Assembly: GCA_030153935.1 (NCBI GenBank) | Contig: JASKKX010000012.1 | Location: 1 to 37,156 of the forward strand | DNA: 37,156 bases | Direction of reading: 5' to 3' | DNA from: Verrucomicrobiota bacterium | Lineage (GTDB): Bacteria > Verrucomicrobiota > Kiritimatiellia > Kiritimatiellales > Tichowtungiaceae | In this document: one piece after another, positions 1-8,881 of the stretch | Numbering within the stretch: position 1 is the stretch's first letter | How the letters are laid out: every line of letters begins with the position of its first letter | Program-made: the position numbers and the translations under genes | Notes under the pieces: model-generated | The model's input: the letters and a program-made list of their open reading frames with translations, nothing else | Databases searched by the model: none | Told to the model about the DNA's origin: nothing

Positions 1-36
1 CCATCTTTTGGAAACAATGTTCCGAAGAGCAGAAGT

Positions 37-1074
37 TCATTTTCCGATTCTGTTTTGTTTTTCAGAAACCGGGAATCCGGCGGTTGCTTTGGAAGTAAAG
101 GTATTGCCGTCATTGCTATGCAGAATGAATAAGGCCTGAAACTCCGGATGGTTTTCCAACCATTGGAAACCTTTTTCGGATCCCATCACGCAAAGGGAGG
201 TCGCAACCGCATCCGCATCCATGCAGCGCGCGGCAATCACAGTGACCGCGGCGACATCCGACATGGCGGGCTTTCCGGTATGCGGATCAATGATATGTGA
301 ATACCGTGTGCCATCGCTCCGGACCCGGAAGTTACGGTAATCGCCGGAGGTGGCCATTGCCTTGTTGGAAATTTCCACTGTTTGGAAAATCTCTTCACCA
401 AAGGCCCTACCGGGTTCCGGCGACTCAATGCCGATGCGCCAGAGTTTAGCAGAGGGGTTGGTTCCTCCCGCAACAATCTCCCCGCCGATTTCAACGATGA
501 AATCGGGATGACCGCTTGCGCGGATCACTTCCGCGACGCAGTCCACTCCGTAGCCTTTGGCGATCGCTGACAGATCAAGCTCAAGTTCAGGATGGTCCTT
601 AATGAGCGTATTGTTTTCCAGTCGTACTTTCTGCCAACCGACCGCCTCCATAATTTCCGCCAGTGATTCTTCATCAGCCGCCGGGCCGAAGCCCCAGTGG
701 TCCACCAGCGGTTTCACTGTTGGGTCAAAAGCCCCGTCCGTCGCGGCACTGAAGGCGAGAGCGCTTTGCATCACCTCCGCAAACGCCGGCGAAATCGGGA
801 ACGGTTCCAGGGACTGAAAAGCATTGAACTTTGAAATTTCGGTATCCGCTTGCCAGGTCGACATGCAGTGATTCACATCCGCAAGAGCCGTGTCAATTTT
901 TTTACGCAGAGCAGCAAGATCTCGTTTCGGTACAGAACCGGCCAGTGTAATATGGCACTCTGTCCCCATCGTCGCCTGCGCCCATGATGGATCGGCGACG
1001 GATTGAGCCTTAAACCACGAAAACCCGCCTAGAGCCAGCACGCATATCATTCCAATGAGAAGCTTTTTATTCAT
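37..1074 (-). CDS. apbE: FAD:protein FMN transferase (ApbE family)
   Basis: ORF with N-terminal hydrophobic segment, 'ATMGTECHITL', 'AIAKGYGVD', 'VEIGGEI', 'SHIIDPHTGKP' ApbE motifs; start taken at MNKKLL (1074) rather than ORF-max 1104. Confidence 0.92.
   Translation of the reverse strand: MNKKLLIGMICVLALGGFSWFKAQSVADPSWAQATMGTECHITLAGSVPKRDLAALRKKIDTALADVNHCMSTWQADTEISKFNAFQSLEPFPISPAFAEVMQSALAFSAATDGAFDPTVKPLVDHWGFGPAADEESLAEIMEAVGWQKVRLENNTLIKDHPELELDLSAIAKGYGVDCVAEVIRASGHPDFIVEIGGEIVAGGTNPSAKLWRIGIESPEPGRAFGEEIFQTVEISNKAMATSGDYRNFRVRSDGTRYSHIIDPHTGKPAMSDVAAVTVIAARCMDADAVATSLCVMGSEKGFQWLENHPEFQALFILHSNDGNTFTSKATAGFPVSEKQNRIGK
153..169. repeat. Dispersed palindrome TTTCCA-N5-TGGAAA (perfect)
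   Basis: tttccaaccattggaaa, inside apbE. Confidence 0.9.
372..388. repeat. Dispersed palindrome TTTCCA-N5-TGGAAA (perfect)
   Basis: tttccactgtttggaaa, inside apbE. Confidence 0.9.
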
Positions 1075-1133
1075 GCTGCCAGCTTCCCAAAAATTCGGTA
1101 ACATCGCAATTGAGAAGAGCTTTTAACGGAAAA

Positions 1134-1171
1134 CCCGGGCGCGGAACCGTGTTAAAGATACAACGCCCGGG
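1134..1171 (-). terminator. Putative Rho-independent terminator of the alcohol dehydrogenase gene
   Basis: Perfect 8-bp inverted repeat CCCGGGCG/CGCCCGGG (1134-1141 / 1164-1171), followed on the minus strand by TTTTCC; lies directly after the adh stop at 1180. Confidence 0.5.
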
Positions 1172-1179
1172 CAAATAGT

Positions 1180-2238
1180 TTAACTGGACCGGGTTTTCAG
1201 AGACTTCATATCAATGACGAACCGGTATTTAACGTCAGCACTCACAACCCGCTCATAGGCTTTGTTAATCTCCTGGATAGTGATCATTTCCACATCGGAA
1301 ACGATGTTATGCTCCGCACAGAAGTCCAGCATTTCCTGTGTCTCCTGAATCCCGCCGATCAGTGATCCGGCAATGCGCTTGCGCTGCATAATCAGTCCGC
1401 CGCCATGAAGCGGGTCAAGAGGCTCTACGGCGCCGACGATGACCATTGTGGCATCGCGCTTTAACAAAGAGACATAGGGATTCATGTCGTGTCCAACAGG
1501 AATTGTGTTGAGCAGGAAGTCGAAACTGTTCCTGTGCCGTTCCATTGCTTTGGGGTCTTTAGAAATCAGCACCTCATCCGCACCGAGTTGCCGGGCATCA
1601 TTGCCCTTTCCTGCGGACCGTGTAATCATTACAACATGGGCACCCATTGCATGGGCCAGTTTTATCCCCATATGACCTAGTCCTCCGAGGCCGATAACCC
1701 CCACCTTGTCACCTTTTTTGACGTTCCATTTCCGCAGCGGCGAATAGGTTGTAATTCCCGCGCACAACAGCGGCGCCACCGCCTTCGTATCCAGCTTCTC
1801 CGAAACATGCAGTACAAATTTGTCGCTGACGACAATTTTTCCGGAATAGCCGCCGAACGTGTGCCCGCCCAGATGCGGATCCGGGCTGCCGTAGGTTGCG
1901 GTCGAACCGTTTTCACAATACTGTTCCAGGTGTTCAGCGCATGCCTCGCAGTTCTGACAAGAATCGACCATGCAGCCGACCCCGACCAGTTCGCCTTTTT
2001 TAAAAGAGGTGACCTCGGTGCCGAGTTTTTCAACGCGTCCGATGATTTCATGACCGGGCACCGCAGGATAAACGGCGTTCCCCCATTCGTTACGCACGAA
2101 ATGAATATCGCTGTGGCATACGCCGCAGTATTCGATATCAATAAGCACGTCGTGCGGGCCGACCTGCCGGCGCTCTATTTCAAACGGCGCTAAAACGTCA
2201 GTGGCCGACGGTGCTGCATATGCGGGTACTTTCATCAT
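1180..2238 (-). CDS. Zinc-dependent NAD(P)-dependent alcohol dehydrogenase (YahK/CAD-like)
   Basis: 'CGVCHSDIH', 'PGHEIIGRV', 'GVGCMVDSCQNCEAC', 'VGVIGLGGLGHMGIKLAHAMG'; start at MMKVPAYA with upstream GGAG. Confidence 0.92.
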   Translation of the reverse strand: MMKVPAYAAPSATDVLAPFEIERRQVGPHDVLIDIEYCGVCHSDIHFVRNEWGNAVYPAVPGHEIIGRVEKLGTEVTSFKKGELVGVGCMVDSCQNCEACAEHLEQYCENGSTATYGSPDPHLGGHTFGGYSGKIVVSDKFVLHVSEKLDTKAVAPLLCAGITTYSPLRKWNVKKGDKVGVIGLGGLGHMGIKLAHAMGAHVVMITRSAGKGNDARQLGADEVLISKDPKAMERHRNSFDFLLNTIPVGHDMNPYVSLLKRDATMVIVGAVEPLDPLHGGGLIMQRKRIAGSLIGGIQETQEMLDFCAEHNIVSDVEMITIQEINKAYERVVSADVKYRFVIDMKSLKTRSS

Positions 2239-2356
2239 TTTTTCTCCTTTATTTATACCTAATATAAATAAGGGCCGGTAAAATGTCAAGGAAGGCAATC
2301 GTAAACCGTATTTAAAACCTCACTTTTCCCGGGCGAACCGGGAAACGGGAAAACGC

Positions 2357-3820
2357 TCACTTTGCCGGATGGCGCGTATGCCAGTCGGTGGTCTGTTCAT
2401 AGGCGTGACCGACTTTAAGAATATTCTCCTCTTTGAAGGAATCGCCGAGAATCTGCAGTCCGATCGGCAGTCCGCTGCCGGAAAACCCGCACGGCACACT
2501 CAGCCCACAGATGCCTGCAAGATTAACCGGTGTAGTGAGAATATCGTCGAGATACATTTTAAGCGGATCGTTCATCTTTTCACCGATTTTATAAGCGGGC
2601 GTCGGCGTGACCGGCGCAAGCAGCGCATCGCACGTTTTGAATGCCTCAACAAAGTCATTGCGGATGAGCGTGCGGACTTTCTGCGCACGCAGGTAATAGG
2701 CGTCGTAGTAGCCGCTCGAAAGAACATACGTGCCGAGAATGATGCGCCGTTTCACTTCCGGACCGAAGCCGGCGGCCCGCGTTTTGCCGTAGAGTTCAAT
2801 CGGATCGGCACCCTCCATTCGCAGTCCGTAGCGAATGCCGTCAAACCGTGCGAGATTGGCCGAGGCTTCCGCTGTGGCGATGATATAATAAACCGCAATT
2901 GCGTATTTTGCATGGGGCAGACTCACATCAACAATTTCCGCACCAAGATCCTGACAGTGCCCGACTGCCGCACGGACGGCTTTTTCCACTTCAGGGTCCA
3001 TGCCTTCCACGAAATACTCCTTCGGCAACCCCAGTTTCATGCCGCTCAGGCTGTGATCCCCGGTCAGCATTTTCCCGAACTCCGGAACATCAATATCAAC
3101 AGAAGTGGAATCCATCTCGTCTTTACCCGCCAGTGCCTCGAGCAGAATGGCGGCATCTTTGACTGTTTTGGCGATTGGGCCGATCTGATCGAGCGATGAG
3201 GCGAAAGCCGTCAGTCCGTAACGCGAAATCATGCCGTAGGTCGGCTTCAGACCGACACATCCGCAGAAGGCGGCCGGCTGGCGGATTGAGCCGCCGGTAT
3301 CGGATCCGAGCGAGGCAATCGCCTCATCCGCGGCGACGCAGGCGGCCGAACCGCCGGAGGAGCCGCCGGGAACACAGTCTGTATTCCACGGATTGCGCGT
3401 TGTTTTAAACGCCGAGTTCTCCGTGCTTGAACCCATTGCAAATTCATCCATATTGACGCGGCCGAGAAAAACCGCGCCCGCGGCGCGCAGCCGGGCAATT
3501 GCGGTGGCGTCGTAAGGCGCGGTGTAGCCTTCAAGAATTTTTGACGAACAGGTACAGGGCTGACCCTTCACATTCAGCAGGTCTTTGACTGCCAGCGGAA
3601 TGCCGAGCAGCGGACCGGTTCTGCCGGCGGCGCGTGCCACGTCCGCAGATTCAGCCTGCGCAAGTGCCGCTTCGCGGTCAATCGTCAGGTAGGCTCCGAT
3701 CTCTGCATCCCCGCCATCAATCGCGGCAAGCACATCGCGGACAATTTCGACAGAAGTGCATTTTCCCTTTTCGAGCAGATCGGAAAGTTCGGCAATGGTT
3801 TTCGTATTTAATTCAGTCAT
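2357..3820 (-). CDS. gatA: Aspartyl/glutamyl-tRNA amidotransferase subunit A
   Basis: Amidase signature 'GSSGGSAACVAADEAIASLGSDTGGSIRQPAAFCG' and full-length GatA-like sequence. Confidence 0.96.
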   Translation of the reverse strand: MTELNTKTIAELSDLLEKGKCTSVEIVRDVLAAIDGGDAEIGAYLTIDREAALAQAESADVARAAGRTGPLLGIPLAVKDLLNVKGQPCTCSSKILEGYTAPYDATAIARLRAAGAVFLGRVNMDEFAMGSSTENSAFKTTRNPWNTDCVPGGSSGGSAACVAADEAIASLGSDTGGSIRQPAAFCGCVGLKPTYGMISRYGLTAFASSLDQIGPIAKTVKDAAILLEALAGKDEMDSTSVDIDVPEFGKMLTGDHSLSGMKLGLPKEYFVEGMDPEVEKAVRAAVGHCQDLGAEIVDVSLPHAKYAIAVYYIIATAEASANLARFDGIRYGLRMEGADPIELYGKTRAAGFGPEVKRRIILGTYVLSSGYYDAYYLRAQKVRTLIRNDFVEAFKTCDALLAPVTPTPAYKIGEKMNDPLKMYLDDILTTPVNLAGICGLSVPCGFSGSGLPIGLQILGDSFKEENILKVGHAYEQTTDWHTRHPAK

Positions 3821-3848
3821 GTTTAACCACTAATTTTCACTAAGGTGT

Positions 3849-4052
3849 TTAGTTCCACGGTGCGATGGAAAGGATTGACGCTACATCGTTCGGGTTCTTT
3901 AGAATTTCCGACTGCGGAACAAACGGAATCTCTCGATCGGCCAACTCCATCTCCGGACATTCCTGATCGATATTTTCCAAAAAGCCAACTCCTTTTTCGT
4001 TGGACACTTCAAACGCAGCCACTATCAGATTACAACCTTCCTGTTCCAGCAT
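3849..4052 (-). pseudogene. Truncated GxxExxY-family protein remnant
   Basis: 'LIVAAFEVSNEKGVGFLENIDQECPEMELADREIPFVPQSE' resembles the N-terminal third of GxxExxY proteins (PF13366), then diverges and stops at 67 aa. Confidence 0.65.
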
Positions 4053-4098
4053 ACTGACCTCCGATTCGTGTGGATTCGTGAAGATACAGGGGGTCCGC

Positions 4099-4395
4099 CT
4101 AAAACTGGTCGTTTATTTTAGGAACAAGGATCTGCCCGTCGCGGGCGGCGGGCGCGTTGGAAATAGCGGTGTCCTGATCCATTGATGCCCGCGGGATATC
4201 GTCGCGAAGCACATTGACCAGCGGCATGGCGTGCGCGGTCGGCGCGACATTCGATATATCGGGTTCGTTGAGCTGCTCGACATATTTGAGCACCTGATTG
4301 AGCTGTCCCTGGAACAGTTCGGCCTCTTCCTCTGTGAGATTGATTCTCGCCAGATTCGCGACATATGAAACATCGATATGGGTTGCATCCGCCAT
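4099..4395 (-). CDS. gatC: Aspartyl/glutamyl-tRNA amidotransferase subunit C
   Basis: 'VSYVANLARINLTEEEAELFQGQLNQVLKYVEQLNE...VNVLRDD' GatC signature. Confidence 0.95.
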   Translation of the reverse strand: MADATHIDVSYVANLARINLTEEEAELFQGQLNQVLKYVEQLNEPDISNVAPTAHAMPLVNVLRDDIPRASMDQDTAISNAPAARDGQILVPKINDQF

Positions 4396-4586
4396 GATTT
4401 ACTCCGATAAAAGACGATACACTATAGCCAAGCCTCCGACTGCGGCGCAAGCGGACACTTTCCAATGTTTTAAAAAACAGAACCGTCTTTTTTTCCGAAC
4501 CCTGTAAATTTCCGTTGATATTCTGCCAAACCTTGGAAAAATGGCGGCTCCGATACAACCGGCACAATGAAATGATAAGGATTCCT

Positions 4587-5657
4587 ATGAATAAAACGTC
4601 TAAGAAATTTCTCACCGATATGATCAACGCCATCAGCCCGTCCGGCTATGAACAGAGCACCGCCGCGGTGTGGAAGGAATATGCCAGGCCGTTTGCCGAC
4701 CGGGTGGAAACCGATGTGCACGGCAATTCGCACGCGGTGATCAATGCCGGCGGCAAAGTGAAGGTGATGCTGGCCGGACACTATGACGAAATTGGGTTCC
4801 TGATTTCCCACATCGACGATAAGGGGTTTCTCTGGATCGCCCCGGTCGGCGGGTGGGACCCGCAGATTGCTCAGGGCCAGCGGGTGCACATCATCGGCAA
4901 CGGCGGCAGAAAGGTCAGCGGAGTGGTCGGAAAAATCGCCATTCATCTGCAGGAGCCCGAGCAGCGCAAGAAGGTTTCCGAAATCAAGGATCTGTGGGTT
5001 GATATCGGCGCAAAGGATAAAAAAGAGGCCGAAACGCTGGTAAGTATCGGCGACCCCCTGGTTACTCAATACGGATTTGAAGAACTGGAGAACGGTCGGG
5101 CTGCCGGCCGTGCCTTTGACGATCGCGCAGGAGCCTTTACCATTCTGGAAGCGGGCCGCCTGCTCGCCGAACTGACGACACAGTGTGAAGTGCATGCGGT
5201 GGCGACGGTGCAGGAGGAAATCGGCCTGCGCGGTGCCCGCACGGCGGCATTCGGCATCGAGCCGCAGGTCGGCATCGCGGTGGATGTGACGTTCGCCACA
5301 GACCACCCGAATATCGGAAACGTGGTGAATCAGGAAGGCAAAGTGGAGATTGACGGCGGACCGGTAATCACCCGCGGACCGAATATCAATCCGAAACTCT
5401 TCGAACTGATTGTAAAAACCGCCAAGGAAGAAAAAATCCCGGTGCAGATCGTCGCGGAAGCGCGCGGAACCGGAACGGATGCCAATGCGATTCAGCTTAA
5501 CCGCGCGGGCGTCGCCACCGCACTGATCAGTATTCCGCTGCGTTACATGCACAGTCCCTGCGAACTGCTGAGCCTTAAGGATCTGGAGGCCGTGTCCAGG
5601 CTGCTGGCCGCAGTGGTCAAGAAAATCACGCCGCACACGAACTTTATTCCGTTTTAA
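4587..5657 (+). CDS. M42 family metallopeptidase (aminopeptidase/endoglucanase-like)
   Basis: 'LAGHYDEIGFLISHID', 'GRAFDDRAGAF', 'ATVQEEIGLRGARTA', 'YMHSPCELLSLKDLEA'; start at MNKTSKKF. Confidence 0.94.
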   Translation: MNKTSKKFLTDMINAISPSGYEQSTAAVWKEYARPFADRVETDVHGNSHAVINAGGKVKVMLAGHYDEIGFLISHIDDKGFLWIAPVGGWDPQIAQGQRVHIIGNGGRKVSGVVGKIAIHLQEPEQRKKVSEIKDLWVDIGAKDKKEAETLVSIGDPLVTQYGFEELENGRAAGRAFDDRAGAFTILEAGRLLAELTTQCEVHAVATVQEEIGLRGARTAAFGIEPQVGIAVDVTFATDHPNIGNVVNQEGKVEIDGGPVITRGPNINPKLFELIVKTAKEEKIPVQIVAEARGTGTDANAIQLNRAGVATALISIPLRYMHSPCELLSLKDLEAVSRLLAAVVKKITPHTNFIPF

Positions 5658-5658
5658 G

Positions 5659-6255
5659 ATGAATACGCCACCTATCGACACCCTGCGCATTTTCCCGCAG
5701 GAATGGCTGGATCCATTTGATTTTGCAGCCTGTTTTGAATATCCGGAGCACCCGTTTGAAATCGACCTTGGCTGTGGCATGGGGCGTTTTCTGCTGGCGC
5801 GCGCCGCAAAATTCCCGGAAACCAATTTTCTGGGAATCGACCGGCTGCTCAACCGGATCAGGAAGATTGATCAAAAGGCGCGCCGACAGAAGCTGTTCAA
5901 CATCCGGGTCTTCCGCGTGGACGGTTATTATGCCGCAACCTACCTGATTCCTCCTCACAGCGTGGATACCTATTACATTTTCTATCCGGATCCGTGGCCG
6001 AAGGGAAAACACCGCCACAACCGGATTTTTAATGCGCCGTTCATGGATGCGATTGTGCGCACACTGAAGCCCGGCGGAAAAATTCATGCGTCAACCGACC
6101 ATCTGCCCTATTTTGAGCAAATCCATAAACTGCTCGTCCAGGACGGGCGTTTCACAGAGACGGATCCCTTCTGTCCTGCGGAAGACGAAGTGAGCGATTT
6201 TGAACTGATCTTTGCCCATAAAACGCCGGGGCGATGCTCCTTCATCCGAAAATGA
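5659..6255 (+). CDS. trmB: tRNA (guanosine(46)-N7)-methyltransferase
   Basis: 'EIDLGCGMGRFLLARA', 'YYIFYPDPWPKGKHRHNRIF'. Confidence 0.93.
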   Translation: MNTPPIDTLRIFPQEWLDPFDFAACFEYPEHPFEIDLGCGMGRFLLARAAKFPETNFLGIDRLLNRIRKIDQKARRQKLFNIRVFRVDGYYAATYLIPPHSVDTYYIFYPDPWPKGKHRHNRIFNAPFMDAIVRTLKPGGKIHASTDHLPYFEQIHKLLVQDGRFTETDPFCPAEDEVSDFELIFAHKTPGRCSFIRK

Positions 6256-6256
6256 T

Positions 6257-6643
6257 ATGCCCCGGAAAAGTCCCATCGTGAAAATTGAGAGTTGCGGTCT
6301 CTACACTCCGCTCGAAAAAGAGGGCAGAGATCTGCCGAAACTGATCCGCTTCACCGATGACATCCCCTGCGGACCCGACGTCGAGTTCGGTTATATTCTG
6401 CATATTCGCAAAGGCCGCGGCATGAAGCTGACGTTTCAAATCGACCATCCGCCGTTCTGCAGCACCCAGGGGGAAATCGAGCCGCCGTTCAACGGCGAGG
6501 TCTATGTGCGATCCAGCGATTGGAAATTTTTCCTTGGTGACACAATCGGGGAACCGTTCGAGGATAAAACCGGAGAGTGGCGCATTCGCACCTGGCTGGA
6601 CGGGAATCTTGTCGCCGACCACACCTTCACCCTTTTTCTTTGA
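6257..6643 (+). CDS. DUF3859-like protein of unknown function
   Basis: 128-aa ORF right after trmB; 'GPDVEFGYILHI...FQIDHPPF...GEVYVR...GEWRIRTWLDGNLVADHTFTL' pattern resembles DUF3859. Confidence 0.65.
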   Translation: MPRKSPIVKIESCGLYTPLEKEGRDLPKLIRFTDDIPCGPDVEFGYILHIRKGRGMKLTFQIDHPPFCSTQGEIEPPFNGEVYVRSSDWKFFLGDTIGEPFEDKTGEWRIRTWLDGNLVADHTFTLFL

Positions 6644-6727
6644 CGGAACCGAAAAGAAAAATAATTTCGACAGAGCCGATCTGCTCGATTAGGGTGTCAA
6701 CCAATCAAACCCACGTGGAGCAGAAAG

Positions 6728-7732
6728 ATGATTAAAGAAGCGGTTCAGGCTCTGGTAGAAGATAAAACCCTATCGCGCAGCGATGCGTATGAAGTCTTTA
6801 TTGATATCATGAGCGGAGACGCCACCCCCGTACAGATCGGTTCGTTTCTGACAGCTCTGCGTATCCGCAGCGAAACGTCGGATGTCATTGCCGGCGCGGT
6901 ACAGGCCATGCGTGAAAAGCTTACGCCGGTCAAAACCCCGGCGGAAATTACAGTGGACATTGTCGGTACCGGCGGTGACGGATTCAATACCTTCAATATT
7001 TCCACCGCGGCCGCCTTTGTGGTTGCGGGGACAGGCGTTACTGTTGCCAAGCATGGCAGCCGCGGCGTTTCCAGCCGCTGCGGCAGCGCCGATGTCCTGA
7101 AAGAGCTGGGGGTCGATCTGACCGTCTCTGAAGCCGTGATGGAAAAATGTCTTAATGAAATCGGCATTGCGTTTCTGTTCGCTCCAAGTCTTCATCCGGC
7201 AATGAAATATGCAACCGGTCCGCGCAAGGACCTCGGCTTTTGGACTCTTTTCAATATTCTGGGGCCGCTAGCCAACCCGGCCGGTGCGCAGCATGGCGTC
7301 ATCGGAGCGTTTTCCGGTCGTCTCGCCGCCCAGCTGGCCGAAGCGCTCAGTATGCTTGGCGCAAAACATCTCTTTGTGGTCTCCGGGGATGACGGGTTGG
7401 ATGAAATCACTACCACAACCACAACGCAGGTGTGGGAAGTGAAAGGAAGTATAATTCGTCAGTTTACGATTAATCCTGATGAACTCGGCCTGCCGCGTGC
7501 GGAGGTCGCCGATCTCGGAGGCGGGGAACCGAATGAAAATGCGGCCATCATTCGCGCCCTTTTTGCCGGTACAAAAGGTCCGAAGAGAGACATCCTGCTT
7601 CTGAATTCTGCTGCGGCGCTTGTTTCTGCCGGCAAAGTCGCTGATCTCAAGGCCGGCATCGCTTTGGCGGCGAAGTCGATTGATTCCGGTGCCGCACAGG
7701 CCAAGCTCGATGCGCTCGTTTCAGCCTGCTAA
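6728..7732 (+). CDS. trpD: Anthranilate phosphoribosyltransferase
   Basis: 'DIVGTGGDGFNTFNISTAAAFVVAG', 'KHGSRGVSSRCGSADVL', 'LGPLANPA'; GTGGAGCAG upstream. Confidence 0.93.
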   Translation: MIKEAVQALVEDKTLSRSDAYEVFIDIMSGDATPVQIGSFLTALRIRSETSDVIAGAVQAMREKLTPVKTPAEITVDIVGTGGDGFNTFNISTAAAFVVAGTGVTVAKHGSRGVSSRCGSADVLKELGVDLTVSEAVMEKCLNEIGIAFLFAPSLHPAMKYATGPRKDLGFWTLFNILGPLANPAGAQHGVIGAFSGRLAAQLAEALSMLGAKHLFVVSGDDGLDEITTTTTTQVWEVKGSIIRQFTINPDELGLPRAEVADLGGGEPNENAAIIRALFAGTKGPKRDILLLNSAAALVSAGKVADLKAGIALAAKSIDSGAAQAKLDALVSAC

Positions 7733-7759
7733 AAAGCCGGCCTGCCAAAAATCCGACGA

Positions 7760-8881
7760 CTATTTCGGGAGCTTTATTTTCCAGCGGATATAGGTGGGAA
7801 TATCGAGGTCTTCCCCTTTCCAGATCGTGCGTTCCGCACCGCCGAATGTACGGGAGCGCGGTTTGAGAATACCGGCCAGCTCTCCCTGTTTTCCAATGCC
7901 GGAAGCAGGTCGCAATCCGCCGCGACCATCGTCAACCAACGGCTCTTTCCACGATTCAGCCGCTAAAATGATCGCCGAGATACTTCCTGCCGAAGACGGA
8001 TCAATGACCACCCCGGTCTTAAGCCAGCACTCTTCGCCTTCAGGAGCAACTCCTTCGACAATCTGCTGAATTTCGGAGAGCTTCATATCTTCTCCTCCGG
8101 TAATTCCGACAATCATTCCCGAGGCGTTTTCGAACACCGCGCCATCCGCGACCAGCGGATGAGTGCGCAGCGCATCAATCAGGTGGTCAACCCGCCCCTG
8201 CCCTGCTGCCGCTGCACAGGAAAAGCGGCAGAAAGCATCGCAATAACTGAGCATCGTGTGCAGTGAAACAAAGTCGAGATTACAGATTCCGGGCCGAGCC
8301 AGCAGTTTCCAGAGGCTGCTGACCCCTGCGGCAAGTGTCTGGTTACTGCGTTCAAGGCTGTCTTTAAAGAGAGCCTCGCCATCGGGCTGAATCAGAGCGT
8401 TCGGCATTTGTACAATGGCATCGGCGTAGGTCCGCAGACGGCGGATCGCGGTGCGTGCTCTGTTCTGTACGGCCGGGCCCTCAAACGGGAACGGAAGAAC
8501 GGTAAAAAACAGAGTTGCCGCCCCGAAACCACGGGCCATGCGGGCAACGACCGGAGAGGCACCGGTGCCGAACCCTCCGCCAAGCCCGGTGATGACCATC
8601 AGCAGATCGACACCGCTCAGCAGGATTTCCAGCTGGCTCGAGGCATTTTCAGCACACCGTCGTCCGATTTCAATGTCACCGCCGGCACCCATTCCATCCG
8701 TGAATGCCTTGCCGATTGCCAGACGATGTTCGATGTGTGCGCAGGTTTCCAAAGTTTGGAAATCGCAGTCCGCCACAGCGAACTCCATTCCTTCCACTGC
8801 ATATGGCACAATGCCGGCGATGGTGTTGCATCCGGCTCCGCCGAGCCCGAGAATCAGTATCTTTTTTGAAGAATCAATCAC
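7760..8881 (-). CDS. ftsZ: Divergent FtsZ cell-division GTPase
   Basis: 'LGLGGAGCNTI', 'DGMGAGGDIEIGRRCA', 'GLGGGFGTGASPVVA', 'LARPGICNLDFVSLHTML', C-terminal peptide 'LDIPTYIRWK' (cf. DIPAFLR); directly follows ftsA. Confidence 0.92.
   Translation of the reverse strand: MIDSSKKILILGLGGAGCNTIAGIVPYAVEGMEFAVADCDFQTLETCAHIEHRLAIGKAFTDGMGAGGDIEIGRRCAENASSQLEILLSGVDLLMVITGLGGGFGTGASPVVARMARGFGAATLFFTVLPFPFEGPAVQNRARTAIRRLRTYADAIVQMPNALIQPDGEALFKDSLERSNQTLAAGVSSLWKLLARPGICNLDFVSLHTMLSYCDAFCRFSCAAAAGQGRVDHLIDALRTHPLVADGAVFENASGMIVGITGGEDMKLSEIQQIVEGVAPEGEECWLKTGVVIDPSSAGSISAIILAAESWKEPLVDDGRGGLRPASGIGKQGELAGILKPRSRTFGGAERTIWKGEDLDIPTYIRWKIKLPK
8746..8762. repeat. Dispersed palindrome TTTCCA-N5-TGGAAA (perfect)
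   Basis: tttccaaagtttggaaa, inside ftsZ. Confidence 0.9.

Noticed and set aside
3852-3871. ttccacggtgcgatggaaa as a palindrome copy
   Set aside because: Arms present but spacer is 8 nt; excluded from the count.
4470-5852. 460-aa minus-strand ORF
   Set aside because: Antisense to the M42 peptidase gene; no recognisable domain.
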